A stretch of 64,000 bases of DNA from Lachnospiraceae bacterium. GTDB lineage: Bacteria; Bacillota; Clostridia; Lachnospirales; Lachnospiraceae. Location: assembly GCA_014804645.1 (NCBI GenBank), contig JAAUZI010000018.1, forward strand, positions 45,031-109,030, written 5' to 3'. The translations under genes and the position numbers were made by a program. Under the pieces are notes generated by a model that did not search any database, was not told where the DNA came from, and worked only from the letters and a program-made list of their open reading frames with translations. This document shows, piece after piece, positions 28,904 through 37,712 of this stretch. Numbering within the stretch: position 1 is the stretch's first letter; each line of letters begins with the position of its first letter.

Positions 28904-31351
28904 TTGAAAGTTATGGAGGACATCTTACAACAGATCGACAGACTTTTGGAGGAAAATCAGGGCGCGCAGGCTCAGGCGCTGATGGAGAAAAGTTTGGAGC
29001 GGGCGCTGGAGATCGGCGACCGCTCCGGCGCAGTGACACTTTTAAATGAATTGATCGGCTTTTGTCGGGAGACCGGACAGGCGGAGAAATCCTATTACTA
29101 CGGGGAGGCGGTGCTGAATTTGCTCCAGGAGATGGGGCTTTCGGGAACACTGCCCTTTGCCACCTCAGTGCTGAATATCGCCAGCGCCTATCGGGCTGGG
29201 GGACGGCTGGAGGACGCCATGACCTGCTATAGGGCAGTGGAACAAATCTACAGTCAGGTCCTGGAGCCGGATGATATGCTGGTGGCAAGCCTGTACAACA
29301 ACAAGGCCCTGCTGTATCAGGAGATGGGGGAATTTGAGGCCGCAGGGGCCTATCTGGAGCGGGCGCTGGAGATCGCCCTGCGGCACCCGGAGCGCTATTA
29401 TGAACAGGCCAGCAGTTATGCCAATCTGGCCGCCACCTACCTGCAGCTGGGCAAAAAGAAACAGGCGGAAGACTGCTTTCAGAGGGCCATTGCCCTGTTT
29501 GAGGCACATGGTGTCCGGGATGCCCATTACTGTGCAGCGTTATCTTCCATGGCGGCCTATCTGTTTCAGCAGGGAGAGTACCAAGAGGCGGAGATGTATT
29601 TTGTCCGGGCTATGCAGGGTGTAGAGGAGAGCCTGGGCAGGACGGAGGCTTACTATCGGCTCCGGGACAATGCGGAGGCATGCCGCAGAGCCGCAGAGGA
29701 ACAGGAGGGAGCGCAGGCCGGGCATTCTGACGTCAGGGAGCAGGGTGGCACCGGCGCGGCGCAGCAGGGCGGCCAACCCCGGGCGGGGCAGCAGGTCAGC
29801 GGCATGGAGCTGTGCCGGGCCTACTATGAGACCTATGGCCGGGCCATGATTCACGAGAAATTCCCGGAGTATGAGGGCCGTATCGCCGTGGGACTGGCGG
29901 GCGAGGGTTCGGATTGCTTTGGCTATGACGATGAAACCTCCCGGGATCATGACTGGGGACCGAGTTTTATGATGTGGGTGTCGGATCAGGTCTATGAGGA
30001 GATTGGAGAGCAGCTCCAGGCGGCCTACGAGGAATTGCCCCAGACTTTTCTCGGCTATACCTATCAGGCATCCCGGCAGGGAGCGGGGCGCAGAGGAGTG
30101 CAGACTGTCCGCAGTTTTTATGGCAGACTGCTGGGCATGGAGCATCTGGAGAGCATCCAAAGGGCCATGGAGACCGAGAATCCGGGCCTGATTCCCTATC
30201 GGCAGATGGAGGAGATCGCTTTGGCGGCGGCCATAAACGGCAGCGTGTTTCGGGACGACGAGGGGGTATTTACCCAGATACGCGAGCTGCTTACAGAGCA
30301 TTACCCGGAGCGGCTGCGGTATCTGCGGATTGCGGAGGCGGCTGCCCGTTTCTGCCAGTACGGGCAGTACAACAGCGCCCGCATGCTGCGGCGTGGGGAC
30401 GGGCTGAGCAGCCGCATGATGCTGGGCAGGGCGGCCGAGGAGGCGCTGAAACTGGTCTATTATATGGAGGGGCAGTTTCCACCCCATGACAAGTGGCTGG
30501 CGGAGGGCGTCCGCAGATTGGGCGGCTATGAGGAGCTGCTGCGGCTGCTGCAGACTGCCCTGGAGAGCCGTGGGGAGGAGGCCTGCCGGATCATGGAGCA
30601 GGTGGGCGGCCTGTTGGCCCACGGCCTGTACCGGGTTGGCTATATCAGCGACATCGACAGTTTTCTGGAGGAGCATGTGGCGGAGCTGCTGTACAAGTCC
30701 GGTATTGCGAATCAGACTGTGGAGGAACTGGCGGACGCGATAGCCCGCAGGGAATTTGAGGCTTTCGACGTGGTGAAAAACGAGGGGGGAAGGGCCAGCT
30801 GTCAGGACGACTGGTTTACTTTTTCCATCATGCGTAAGAGTCAGTACCTGACCTGGAATCATGTAATGCTGCTACAGTATCTCTATGATTTTGACCGGGA
30901 ACTGGAGCGGGGCCACAATCTGATTGAGGAAAAATACGGAAGAATGATGGAGAGTACCGCCCCCGGACGATATGAGGAGATGAAGGAGCGTTTTCCGGAG
31001 ATCACGCCGGAGAAAAAGGAGATCATAGAGAAAATCGTGGCCCTGCAGGTGGCGTGGATGGAGGAGTTTGCGGCGGAGTATCCTTATCTGGCCGGCAATG
31101 CCCGCAGCATCCACACTTACGAGGACAACGGCTGGGACACCTCCTATGAGACATATCTGCGGGGGGAGATCAGTACCTATTCCGACAAGATGCTGGAGCT
31201 TTACGGCAGATATATCGCGGAGCATGCGGCAGCAGGGAAGAACCTTGCGGGAGAGATCATGGCACACTCGGCGCATATGTACGGCTATGAGAGCCTGGAG
31301 GACGCGGAGGAAGGGCTGCGCCAGGAGGCGGAGAGGCATACGCTGGGGTGA
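28904..31351 (+). CDS. Tri-domain TPR - DUF4037 (nucleotidyltransferase-like) - DUF4125 protein
   Basis: TPR-like N-terminus; GLAGEGSDCFGYDDETSRDHDWGPSF (DUF4037); GGRASCQDDWFTFSIMRKSQYLTW (DUF4125). Track start is TTG; ATG at 28913. Confidence 0.8.
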   Translation: MKVMEDILQQIDRLLEENQGAQAQALMEKSLERALEIGDRSGAVTLLNELIGFCRETGQAEKSYYYGEAVLNLLQEMGLSGTLPFATSVLNIASAYRAGGRLEDAMTCYRAVEQIYSQVLEPDDMLVASLYNNKALLYQEMGEFEAAGAYLERALEIALRHPERYYEQASSYANLAATYLQLGKKKQAEDCFQRAIALFEAHGVRDAHYCAALSSMAAYLFQQGEYQEAEMYFVRAMQGVEESLGRTEAYYRLRDNAEACRRAAEEQEGAQAGHSDVREQGGTGAAQQGGQPRAGQQVSGMELCRAYYETYGRAMIHEKFPEYEGRIAVGLAGEGSDCFGYDDETSRDHDWGPSFMMWVSDQVYEEIGEQLQAAYEELPQTFLGYTYQASRQGAGRRGVQTVRSFYGRLLGMEHLESIQRAMETENPGLIPYRQMEEIALAAAINGSVFRDDEGVFTQIRELLTEHYPERLRYLRIAEAAARFCQYGQYNSARMLRRGDGLSSRMMLGRAAEEALKLVYYMEGQFPPHDKWLAEGVRRLGGYEELLRLLQTALESRGEEACRIMEQVGGLLAHGLYRVGYISDIDSFLEEHVAELLYKSGIANQTVEELADAIARREFEAFDVVKNEGGRASCQDDWFTFSIMRKSQYLTWNHVMLLQYLYDFDRELERGHNLIEEKYGRMMESTAPGRYEEMKERFPEITPEKKEIIEKIVALQVAWMEEFAAEYPYLAGNARSIHTYEDNGWDTSYETYLRGEISTYSDKMLELYGRYIAEHAAAGKNLAGEIMAHSAHMYGYESLEDAEEGLRQEAERHTLG

Positions 31352-31396
31352 GAAGTGTCTGGGAATGATATTAATAGGAAAAGGAGCAAAACGGTT

Positions 31397-32047
31397 ATGA
31401 GCGTTCAAGACATGCGGCTGGTAGAGTATCCCCCGACCATGGAGCGGTGGCTGGCGGGAAAAACGGTGGTTGAAATTACAGAAAATCATCGCAGCGGTGA
31501 TTTGGTATACAGAGTGGGGGAGGATTACATCCTCAAGGTATCGGATAATATAGAGAGACTGCAGCGAGAGCGTGCGGTGAACGATTTTCTGACGGGAAAA
31601 ATGGCGGTGTCCGAGACGGTTCTGTTTGCGGTGGAGGGAGAGCGGGCCTTTTACCTCAAAACCATGTTAAAGGGCGAGACCCTGGCGGAGGAGGAATATC
31701 TGAGGGAGCCTCAAAAGCTGGTACAGCTGCTGGCCCGGGCAATGCGCATGATTCACAGCGTAGATGTAAAGGACTGTCCCATCAAAAGCCCTGACTCTGA
31801 GGGAGACTGTTTTATCCACGGAGACTTCTGTCTCCCAAATATTCTGGCCAAGGACGGGGAGATAAGCGGATTTATCGACGTGGAGGCCGGGGGCGTTGGG
31901 GATCCCTGGATGGACTACGCCTGGTGTATATGGTCCCTGGAACATAATCTGCACACGGACCGGTATACCGGTCTTCTGCTGGAGGCCCTTGGAATCGAGT
32001 TTGACAGGGAAAAATTTGAATATTACACAAAAGATGGAGGTCAGTAA
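31397..32047 (+). CDS. Aminoglycoside 3'-phosphotransferase-like kinase
   Basis: DCFIHGDFCLPNILAKDGEISGFIDVEAGGVGDPWMDYAWCIWSL. Confidence 0.85.
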   Translation: MSVQDMRLVEYPPTMERWLAGKTVVEITENHRSGDLVYRVGEDYILKVSDNIERLQRERAVNDFLTGKMAVSETVLFAVEGERAFYLKTMLKGETLAEEEYLREPQKLVQLLARAMRMIHSVDVKDCPIKSPDSEGDCFIHGDFCLPNILAKDGEISGFIDVEAGGVGDPWMDYAWCIWSLEHNLHTDRYTGLLLEALGIEFDREKFEYYTKDGGQ

Positions 32048-32050
32048 AAA

Positions 32051-32554
32051 GTGGAAATACTATATCGACAGGCTGTGAAGGACGATCTGGACGCCATCGA
32101 GCAGCTGGCGCAGCAGGCGGTCAATGAGATGGTGAGCCAGGGCATTGACCAGTGGGACGAGCTATACCCCGTCAGAGAGGATTTTGAGCAGGACATACAG
32201 AGCGGTCAGATGTCTCTGGGCATACTTGGCGGCGAAATTGCTGTCATCTATACGATAAACAGGGAGTGTGAACCGGAGTATGAGAGCGCAGAGTGGGAAA
32301 ATCCCGATAAGCCTTACTGCATCCTGCATCGTCTGTGCGTGAGTCCCATTTTCCAAAATCAGGGGATTGCGCGGCAGACCATGGAACATATTGAGCGTGA
32401 GGCAGCGGCAAAGGGCATTCAGGCCATACGCCTGGACGTATTTTCTCAGAATCCCCACGCTTTAAAATTGTATCAAAACTGCGGCTTTAAAAAAGTGGGA
32501 ACTGTCAGGTGGAGAAAAGGAGTATTTTACCTGATGGAGAAATATTTGCCGTAA
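32051..32554 (+). CDS. GNAT-family N-acetyltransferase
   Basis: LHRLCVSPIFQNQGIARQTMEHIEREAAAKGIQAIRLDVFSQNPHALKLYQNCGFKKVG. Confidence 0.88.
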   Translation: MEILYRQAVKDDLDAIEQLAQQAVNEMVSQGIDQWDELYPVREDFEQDIQSGQMSLGILGGEIAVIYTINRECEPEYESAEWENPDKPYCILHRLCVSPIFQNQGIARQTMEHIEREAAAKGIQAIRLDVFSQNPHALKLYQNCGFKKVGTVRWRKGVFYLMEKYLP

Positions 32555-32589
32555 AAAATAGAGAATAGGCGATTGCTGTAAGGGAATGC

Positions 32590-32630
32590 TAAAAGTGATC
32601 CTCCGACCTGGGTTGGAGGATCACTTTTTG
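32590..32630 (+). terminator. Rho-independent terminator
   Basis: AAAGTGATCCTCCgacctgggttGGAGGATCACTTTTT. Confidence 0.85.
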
Positions 32631-32681
32631 TTGAATCCCATGAATAGATGCGGAACTCTAAATAAGAAAGGAACGGGGAAT

Positions 32682-32942
32682 ATGGATTTTAACGGAATAG
32701 CATTCGGTGTTTCGGCCGAAGCAGGCTACCCCCTTTCCATGGTGCCCTTGGGTCTTGACCTGGATATGATGGAAAATGAGGCGGCCAGGGATAGGCAGGC
32801 CGATATGACGGAGAGTGAAAAGGAGCGGCTGCTGATGCGGTGTCTGGACGCCAGATCCGACAAGGAGATGCGGCGGATCGTGAGAGATGAAGTGCCGGAG
32901 GGCCGGATCAGCGCTTTGTACGAGGGGCCTGCGGGCGGCTGA
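32682..32942 (+). CDS. Small hypothetical protein
   Basis: ORF MDFNGIAFGVSAEAGYPLSMVPLGLDLDMME with SD AAAGGAACGGGGAA. Confidence 0.5.
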   Translation: MDFNGIAFGVSAEAGYPLSMVPLGLDLDMMENEAARDRQADMTESEKERLLMRCLDARSDKEMRRIVRDEVPEGRISALYEGPAGG

Positions 32943-32997
32943 GAAAGCAGAGACAATGGGGCTGTCACAGGCCCCATTGTCATGTCTCTCCCAAGCT

Positions 32998-33957
32998 CTA
33001 CTGTGCCAAAAATTTCTCGATTTCCGCAATCTCGTCCGCCGAAAAGTCTGCTTTTTCGATGCAGGCAACATTTTCCACAATCTGCTCAGGGCGGCTTGCG
33101 CCGATGAGAACCGTGGTGACGGCGGGATTGTGCAGAACCCAGGAGAGAGCCATCTGAGAGAGCTTTTGCCCACGCTCGGCGGCAATGGAATTCAGTTTGC
33201 TTAATCTGGCGAGCATCTTGTCGTCAAGCTCATTGCTGATCCAGGTAGAGCCTTTGCCCACTCGGGAGTCTGCCGGGACACCATGTAGATATTTGTCTGT
33301 GAGCAGTCCCTGATACAGCGGCGAAAACACGGCCAGTCCGAATCCATTTTTCAGCGCAAGCTGATCGAGCTTATCCCGCTCTATCCAACGGTTAAGCATG
33401 GAATAGGAGGGCTGATTTATGACAAACGGGGTGTGCAGTTCCTGAAATATCTTGAGGATATGTTGAGTCTGCTCTCTGTTGTAGTTGGAAATTCCCACAT
33501 ACAGGGCTTTTCCCTGCCTGACCGCATGATCCAGCGCCAGCGCGGTCTCCTCCAGAGGGGTGTCGGGATCAAAAATATGATGGTAATAAATATCAACATA
33601 CTCCAGATTCATGCGTTTCAGGCTCTGGTCCAGAGAGGCGGTGAGATATTTGCGGGAGCCGTTTCTGTCGCCGTAAGGTCCCGGCCACATTTCGTAGCCC
33701 GCCTTTGTGGAGATACACATCTCGTCCCGGTACTGTCTCATATCGCTCAGAATTCTTCCAAAGTTTTCCTCGGCGCTGCCATTGTACGGATGACCATAGT
33801 TATTGGCGAGGTCAAAGTGCGTGATGCCGGAGTCAAAGGCTGTGTGCACCATATTTTCCATATTGGCAAAGGAATCCCTGTGGCCGAAATTCTGCCACAG
33901 CCCCAATGAGACGGCGGAAAGTTTTAGACCGCTATTTCCGCAGCGGTTGTAAATCAT
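32998..33957 (-). CDS. Aldo/keto reductase
   Basis: GNSGLKLSAVSLGLWQNFG, FDLANNYG, YVDIYYHHIFDPDTPLEET, VTTVLIGASRPEQI. Confidence 0.9.
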   Translation of the reverse strand: MIYNRCGNSGLKLSAVSLGLWQNFGHRDSFANMENMVHTAFDSGITHFDLANNYGHPYNGSAEENFGRILSDMRQYRDEMCISTKAGYEMWPGPYGDRNGSRKYLTASLDQSLKRMNLEYVDIYYHHIFDPDTPLEETALALDHAVRQGKALYVGISNYNREQTQHILKIFQELHTPFVINQPSYSMLNRWIERDKLDQLALKNGFGLAVFSPLYQGLLTDKYLHGVPADSRVGKGSTWISNELDDKMLARLSKLNSIAAERGQKLSQMALSWVLHNPAVTTVLIGASRPEQIVENVACIEKADFSADEIAEIEKFLAQ

Positions 33958-34168
33958 TTTTTCATATCTTTTTTCACTGGCGATATACATGATAGTTCTC
34001 CTCCCTGTAAGTCCTTGTCAGACATTGATTTTAAAATAAGTGTAACATAATTATCTCAAATATCAACTCCCAGATAAAAATATTCACATATGTAGAATTG
34101 ACGGTTGGACATGGACTGTATATACTGTATGGAAGGGTAAGTCACATTTCTGAAGAGAGGGAAAAAAT

Positions 34169-34897
34169 ATGAGCGAGCAGTTTTCCAGGACCCGGCTGCT
34201 GCTGGGTGAGGCGGCGATGGAGCGTCTTGCGGCGGCCAGAGTGGCGGTGTTCGGCATCGGCGGCGTGGGAGGCCATGCAGTGGAGGCGCTGGTGCGCAGC
34301 GGTATAGGGGAGATTGATCTGATCGACAGCGACACGGTGAGCGAGAGCAACCTGAACAGGCAGCTGATCGCCACTCACAGCACTGTGGGCAGATATAAGG
34401 TGGATGTGATGGAGGAGCGGATCAGGGACATCAATCCCCGCGCGGTGGTGCATAAATATCAGTGTTTTTTTCTGCCGGAGAATGCAGAGCAGTTTCCCTT
34501 TGCAGAGTATGACTATGTGGTGGATGCGGTGGACACGGTGACGGCCAAGATCGAGCTGGTAATGAAGGCCCAGGCGGCGGGGGTTCCTATAATCAGCAGC
34601 ATGGGAGCGGGCAACAAGCTGGACGCCAGCGCCTTTCGGGTGGCGGATATCTACCAGACCAGCGTGTGTCCTCTGGCGAAGGTCATGCGCAGGGAACTTA
34701 AAAAAAGGGGCGTCCGGCAACTGAAAGTGGTCTATTCCCAAGAACCGCCCCTGACGCCGGGATACAGTGACGAGAAGCCGCCTGCGGGCAGGCGGGCAAT
34801 TCCCGGCAGCGTGGCGTTTGTCCCCTCCGTGGCAGGGCTGATTATCGCCGGGGAGGTAGTGCGGGATCTGGCTAATTCCATCCGCCATCCATGGTGA
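34169..34897 (+). CDS. tcdA: tRNA threonylcarbamoyladenosine dehydratase
   Basis: FSRTRLLLGEAAMERLAAARVAVFGIGGVGGHAVEALVRSGIGEIDLIDSDTVSESNLNRQ. Confidence 0.9.
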   Translation: MSEQFSRTRLLLGEAAMERLAAARVAVFGIGGVGGHAVEALVRSGIGEIDLIDSDTVSESNLNRQLIATHSTVGRYKVDVMEERIRDINPRAVVHKYQCFFLPENAEQFPFAEYDYVVDAVDTVTAKIELVMKAQAAGVPIISSMGAGNKLDASAFRVADIYQTSVCPLAKVMRRELKKRGVRQLKVVYSQEPPLTPGYSDEKPPAGRRAIPGSVAFVPSVAGLIIAGEVVRDLANSIRHPW

Positions 34898-35591
34898 TGA
34901 TCTGTCCTGTGAGGTAGCCGGGAGACTGTACCAGCTGTAGGGCCAGCGCCGCTACCTCCTGGGGAGTGCCCAGGCGGTCCGCCGGGATTTCCTGGCGCAG
35001 TATTTCCAGCTCTTCCCTTGAGAGACAGCGGTTCATATCCGTGTCGATCACGCCGCAGGCGATGGCGTTGACACGGATATGGCTGGGGGCCAGTTCTTTG
35101 GCCAGTGCGCGGGTAAAGCTGTTGACGCCGCCCTTGGCGGCGCTGTAGGCCACCTCCATGGAGGCTCCTACATTGCCCCAGACCGAGGAGATATTCAGGA
35201 TATGACCTCTTCCCTGGGACAGCATCAGCGGTATGGCATGGCGACAGGTATAGAAACAGCCGTCCAGATGGGTGGCAATGATGCGGTGCCACTGCTCGGG
35301 GCTCATGTCCTGCAGCAGCCCCATATGGGCGATTCCGGCGTTGTTGATCAGCACGTCCAAACGCTTTATCCGGGCGAAGAGAGTGTCCACCGCCTCGCAG
35401 TCTCCGGCGTCCACGGCGGAACATTGGCAGGAGATGCCATATTTCCGTTCAAGCTCCCGCCCGAGGTTTTCCAATTCTTCTATATTATTTAGACAGGTCA
35501 GCGCCAGGTCATATCCCGCGGCGGCAAATATCTCTGCCATGGCCCGGCCGATACCTCTGGATGCTCCTGTAATCAGTACAGTTTTGTTCAT
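34872..35591 (-). CDS. SDR-family oxidoreductase (FabG/YmfI-like)
   Basis: TVLITGASRGIGRAMAEIFA, LINNAGIAHMG, YSAAKGGVNSFTRALAKELA. Confidence 0.9.
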   Translation of the reverse strand: MNKTVLITGASRGIGRAMAEIFAAAGYDLALTCLNNIEELENLGRELERKYGISCQCSAVDAGDCEAVDTLFARIKRLDVLINNAGIAHMGLLQDMSPEQWHRIIATHLDGCFYTCRHAIPLMLSQGRGHILNISSVWGNVGASMEVAYSAAKGGVNSFTRALAKELAPSHIRVNAIACGVIDTDMNRCLSREELEILRQEIPADRLGTPQEVAALALQLVQSPGYLTGQIITMDGGWN

Positions 35592-35871
35592 CGTACAGCA
35601 ATTCCTTTCTTAATATAAGTAAACTCACTAACGATAGTCAGCATAAATCACAGGCAATTCAGTATAACACATTTTCTCTCTGCTTTTCCACCAATTTAAG
35701 AAATTATACTGTAAATTTCTTGTTCGGCACTCAGAGATATGCTATGATGAGTATGGCAATTTTCGCACGCTGTTTTATACTGACTAACGTTAAGATTTTT
35801 AGGTTTCCGCACAAATCGTTAGTGAGTATACAATGGCGGCACAGCGGCGTTTAGGAATACGGAGGAAGAAG

Positions 35872-35950
35872 AAGTTTGAAACTTACGTTTCAAATACTGA
35901 TTAACGCAGTATCGCAAGTATAGCTTGCGATATGCAGGAAAGAGGTAAAT
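35872..35950 (+). repeat. Intergenic stem-loop element, copy B (best exemplar)
   Basis: GAAACttacGTTTC; CAGTATCGCAAGtatagCTTGCGATATGCAGGAAAGAGGTAAATATG. Confidence 0.8.
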
Positions 35951-37660
35951 ATGATAGCTGCAGTGAAAATACGTCCCCGGATACAGAGCTGTGAAGAGTG
36001 TTATACTATGTTTGAGGAGGGAAGTCTGATCTATCACTACGATGTTGATGGGAAGGATTATTGTCAGAATTGCTTTGAAAAGAAAATCCCGGAGTCGTCC
36101 ATTAAGGATGATGACGCTCCATATGCCCGGTATATTTCGGAGGGAGTGCCGGGAGAGCTTGTGACAGGAAAACTTGTGCTGGAGCGCTCTATTTTTACCC
36201 GTCTGGCAGATGGAATCTACGGACTGAAGGAGATCGGAAAGCATCTGGTGGTCAATTCTGTGGGAAATGGCGATTTGGATCAGAATCACTTTTTGAATAA
36301 GCAAAGTGGGAACAGCTATGCCCTTGAAAAGAAGGACGATTATGCCCTGCTGTTCTTCCCGCTAAATAGATTTATAAGCAAAGACGCCTTTGTTGACTAC
36401 AGGGAGGTATTTAAATATATCTGGAAGGATCTGGGAGCCTATATCGGTGGAAATCCTGTCTTTGTCCGTGATCTGGAGGAAAATATTATAGGGATATCCA
36501 ATACCCGGGAATGCGGACTGTCCGGCTCATTTTCCCCGGTCTTCTACCCAGTTGCGGATACGGTGTCCATGGAGGAACTGGAAGAACAGTATCAAGGCAG
36601 GTTTTCTGGCAAGTATGCGCGTTGGTTTATAGAGAATCTTTCTCCCAAAACAATGTTCGACTACTGTGAGAAAAGGATACGGGGCCAGGGTATCCAGCTC
36701 AAGCTGGCAGTGTATCAGATATGCAGGTATATGCAGAACGTGGCAAAGGGAGACTCCTTCTGCGCGGATAACTGGATTCTGACGGCCCCCAGCGGCTCGG
36801 GAAAGACGGAGTTCTACAGGACGATCAGGGAATTGTTTGCGAAATATGAGATCCCGATTCCGGTGGTTCAGATTGACTTAAGCCAGATCACCGAGGCAGG
36901 GTACAAGGGGAGCAACGTATCCACGATCCCCCAGAGGATTCTTGCCGAGAAACCCGATGCAAAGGGCGTAGCGATCTGTTTTCTGGACGAGGCGGACAAA
37001 AAGTTTATTCCCAGCTACGGCAGCAACAATGTGGACAACAATGCGGCGGTTCAGGCAAATTTGCTCACACTGATCGAGGGTACGGAGCTGAAAGTCGATG
37101 TGGATGACGAAAAAAAGGACTTTAACTCCAACTATACCATGTTTGTACTGATGGGAGCTTTTCAGAGCGTCAGGCAGCAGAAACAGAAGAAACAGGCAGC
37201 AAAACCCCTCGGCTTTACGGCTAGCAGTGAGGCAGCGCACCATGAGGATGACATAGACCGGGTGGCGGATTGTTTCTATGAGGATCTGAATCTGCAGGAT
37301 ATGATAGATTTTGGAATGGGGGAAGAACTTGCGGGGCGTATGGTGCAGGTGGTGAATTTCCATAAGCTGTCCGAGGACGACATGCTGGAGCTTATCAGGT
37401 ACAAGGTGGGGGAAATCTCAAGCGACATGGGGATTGACATCGGGATGCCGGAAGACGTCATGAGGGCTTTTTTGGATATCTCCTTTGGCAGCCTGGGGGT
37501 GAGACGACCACTGAACAGGATCAGGGAGCTTGTGCAGAACACAGTGGCGGAGGTCTTTTTCGAGGGGAGATTTGACAGCGACAGGGACAGGGTGGTCATT
37601 GATTCCCTGGACAGCGCACATATTGAGAGGCGTGCGCACAGGGCGGAGTATGATCGCTGA
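35951..37660 (+). CDS. ClpX-like AAA+ ATPase with N-terminal CxxC...CxxC zinc-ribbon/LIM-like module
   Basis: CEECYTMFEEGSLIYHYDVDGKDYCQNCF; Walker A LTAPSGSGKTEF, Walker B VAICFLDEADKKF, sensor-2 region SLGVRRPLNRI. Confidence 0.8.
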   Translation: MIAAVKIRPRIQSCEECYTMFEEGSLIYHYDVDGKDYCQNCFEKKIPESSIKDDDAPYARYISEGVPGELVTGKLVLERSIFTRLADGIYGLKEIGKHLVVNSVGNGDLDQNHFLNKQSGNSYALEKKDDYALLFFPLNRFISKDAFVDYREVFKYIWKDLGAYIGGNPVFVRDLEENIIGISNTRECGLSGSFSPVFYPVADTVSMEELEEQYQGRFSGKYARWFIENLSPKTMFDYCEKRIRGQGIQLKLAVYQICRYMQNVAKGDSFCADNWILTAPSGSGKTEFYRTIRELFAKYEIPIPVVQIDLSQITEAGYKGSNVSTIPQRILAEKPDAKGVAICFLDEADKKFIPSYGSNNVDNNAAVQANLLTLIEGTELKVDVDDEKKDFNSNYTMFVLMGAFQSVRQQKQKKQAAKPLGFTASSEAAHHEDDIDRVADCFYEDLNLQDMIDFGMGEELAGRMVQVVNFHKLSEDDMLELIRYKVGEISSDMGIDIGMPEDVMRAFLDISFGSLGVRRPLNRIRELVQNTVAEVFFEGRFDSDRDRVVIDSLDSAHIERRAHRAEYDR

Positions 37661-37712
37661 GGGAGAATGCGGAACAGAGGTTCTAAAGGAACTCAAATAG
37701 GAGGAAGTTACT

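Noticed and set aside
32946-32985. GACAATGGGGC/GGCCCCATTGTC palindrome as a regulatory site
   Set aside because: Lies between convergent genes; most simply a bidirectional terminator-type hairpin, though it lacks a clear T-tract.
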